A stretch of 8,098 nt of DNA from NCBI GenBank assembly GCA_002316585.1, contig DCDU01000108.1, positions 1,446 to 9,543 on the forward strand. The letters run 5' to 3'. Both the position numbers and the translations under genes were made by a program. This DNA is from Firmicutes bacterium UBA1047 (GTDB taxonomy: Bacteria > Bacillota > Clostridia > Tissierellales > Sedimentibacteraceae). A model generated the notes under the pieces. That model did no database searches. It was not told the DNA's origin and saw only the letters and a program-made list of their open reading frames with translations. The first letter of the stretch is position 1, and the number at the start of each line of letters is the position of its first letter. Positions 7,027 to 8,098 of the stretch are shown here, piece by piece.

Positions 7027-7056
7027 ATACTATTAAATTATACCGCTTTTCGACAA
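7027..7056 (-). promoter_or_regulatory. Candidate amidase promoter
   Basis: On the minus strand TTGTCG (7056-7051) and TAGTAT (7032-7027) are 18 bases apart, a plausible housekeeping promoter. Transcription would start near 7020, giving a leader of about 115 bases that includes the AGCGCT palindrome. A better -10 hexamer, TATAAT at 7042-7037, lies between them but has no convincing -35 partner. No clear match to sporulation sigma-factor promoters was recognised. Assignment is tentative. Confidence 0.3.
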
Positions 7057-7108
7057 ATATTCCATTACAATTACGTTACAGGAAGAAGAAGGATTAAGAA
7101 AATTAAAC

Positions 7109-7137
7109 TTGATACTGATACACAGGTATTATATAAT
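7109..7137 (+). promoter_or_regulatory. Sigma-A promoter of cysS
   Basis: TTGATA (7109-7114) and a perfect TATAAT (7132-7137) are separated by 17 bases, close to the full consensus. Transcription should start around 7144, leaving a leader of only about 22 bases. That excludes a T-box leader from this promoter, and no TGGNACCGCG-like T-box sequence occurs anywhere in the 260-base spacer. Confidence 0.8.
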
Positions 7138-7165
7138 GATTTTATAGTTGAGAGGAGCGATTTTT

Positions 7166-8098
7166 ATGAAGATTTATAACTCATTATCCAGAACAATTGA
7201 AGAGTTTAAACCAATAGATGAAAAATTGGTTAAGATGTATACCTGCGGACCTACTGTTTACAACTATGCTCATATAGGAAATTTAAGAACGTACATACAT
7301 GAGGATGTTTTTGAAAAAACTCTTAGATATTTAGGCTACGATGTTAAAAGAGTAATGAACATTACTGATGTAGGTCACTTGGAGTCGGATGCCGACGAAG
7401 GCGAAGACAAAATGCTGAAAGGTGCAAAAAGAGAAAATAAAACGGTGTGGGAAATAGCTCAATATTATACAGATGCCTTTTTCGAAGATATAGATAAATT
7501 GAATATAAAAAGACCTGATGTAGTGGCAAAAGCAACCGACTATATAGAAGATTACATAGAATTTATCAAGGGATTGGAAGAAAAGGGCTACACATATGTT
7601 GCAAGCGGAAATGTATATTTTGACATTACGAAGGTTAAGAATTATACAAAGCTTTCCGGAATGGATTTAGACAGCTTGAGGATTGCTTCAAGAGAGGATG
7701 TTGAAATAGACCATAACAAGAGAAATCCTCAGGATTTTGTGCTGTGGTTTACTAAGTCCAAGTTTGAAAACCAGGCAATGAAGTGGGATTCTCCATGGGG
7801 TGTGGGGTATCCGGGCTGGCATATTGAATGCTCTGTTATAAGCCTTAAGAATTTAGGCGAGCAAATGGATATCCACTGCGGAGGAGTAGACCATATTCCT
7901 GTGCATCACACAAATGAAATAGCCCAGACAGAAAGCTATACGGGCAAGGAGTGGGTTAAATATTGGTGGCACAGCGAATTTCTCATTGACAATGACGGAA
8001 AGATGAGTAAGTCCAGCGGAGAATTTTTGACTCTTTCGCTTTTAATTAAAAAGGGCTACAATCCTTTAACCTACAGATATTTTGTTTTAAATTCCCAT
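7166..8098 (+). CDS. cysS: Cysteinyl-tRNA synthetase, cut by the window end
   Basis: Charges tRNA-Cys with cysteine in the cytosol. The frame is open from ATG 7166 to the last base, giving the first 311 residues of a protein that usually has about 460-480; the tRNA-binding C-terminal part lies outside. AGAGGAG (7151-7157) is the ribosome binding site, eight bases before the start. Class I motifs: YAHIGNLR (34-41, the HIGH motif) and KMSKS (279-283). Zinc ligands are Cys27, Cys222, His247 and Glu251, with the same 25- and 29-residue spacing after the second cysteine as in E. coli (Cys209, His234, Glu238). The zinc-site region reads GGVDHIPVHHTNE, unlike the E. coli GGSDLMFPHHENE, and the stretch between the first two ligands is 14 residues longer. 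It has its own strong promoter and is divergent from the amidase gene. Confidence 0.97.
   Translation, partial: MKIYNSLSRTIEEFKPIDEKLVKMYTCGPTVYNYAHIGNLRTYIHEDVFEKTLRYLGYDVKRVMNITDVGHLESDADEGEDKMLKGAKRENKTVWEIAQYYTDAFFEDIDKLNIKRPDVVAKATDYIEDYIEFIKGLEEKGYTYVASGNVYFDITKVKNYTKLSGMDLDSLRIASREDVEIDHNKRNPQDFVLWFTKSKFENQAMKWDSPWGVGYPGWHIECSVISLKNLGEQMDIHCGGVDHIPVHHTNEIAQTESYTGKEWVKYWWHSEFLIDNDGKMSKSSGEFLTLSLLIKKGYNPLTYRYFVLNSH

Noticed and set aside
6906..7165. T-box, riboswitch or small RNA in the amidase-cysS spacer
   Set aside because: No T-box core, long stable stem or terminator with a T-run was found; the spacer is explained by two divergent promoters.
7027..7179. About 50 codons open in the plus frame just before cysS, ending in a coding-like stretch (DTDTQVLYND)
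   Set aside because: There is no ATG, GTG or TTG start in that frame, it contains the near-consensus cysS promoter, and it overlaps the cysS start. It is most likely chance; a gene remnant cannot be fully excluded.

Overview
This window is an AT-rich stretch of bacterial chromosome (roughly one third G+C by eye). The strong AGGAGG-type ribosome binding sites, the Firmicutes-style proteins and the presence of the DXP isoprenoid pathway point to a low-GC Firmicute of the Clostridia/Tissierellia kind. I cannot name the species. It reads as ordinary core chromosome: no mobile element, CRISPR array, phage gene, tRNA or rRNA is visible, and no gene looks broken. Gene density is high and no gene-free stretch exceeds 300 bases.

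Layout. The minus-strand gene dxr (29-1177; isoprenoid precursor synthesis) occupies the left end. A 190-base divergent spacer follows, then a plus-strand group of four tightly spaced genes: thrC (threonine synthase, best start 1368), thrB (homoserine kinase, GTG start 2876), a small ACT-domain protein of the PheB/UPF0735 type (best start 3819) and a patatin-like phospholipase (4265-5473). A strong hairpin at 5478-5499 separates this group from a convergent minus-strand gene for a secreted N-acetylmuramoyl-L-alanine amidase with four SH3-like wall-binding repeats (5502-6905). A 260-base divergent spacer follows, holding promoters for both flanking genes. The window ends inside cysS (cysteinyl-tRNA synthetase, from 7166), whose first 311 codons are present.

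How the genes work together. ThrB and ThrC carry out the last two steps of threonine synthesis (homoserine to O-phosphohomoserine to threonine). The ACT protein could be a small-ligand-sensing regulator linked to amino-acid metabolism. The patatin-like lipase is translationally coupled to it but has no obvious metabolic link. The other genes are housekeeping: isoprenoids (dxr), cell-wall turnover (amidase) and translation (cysS).

I do not see a clearly undescribed system. The points most worth a second look are the thrC-thrB-ACT-patatin operon without a homoserine dehydrogenase gene, the unassigned C-terminal half of the patatin protein, a degenerate palindrome in the thrB-ACT gap whose core recurs upstream of the amidase, and a variant zinc-site region in cysS.
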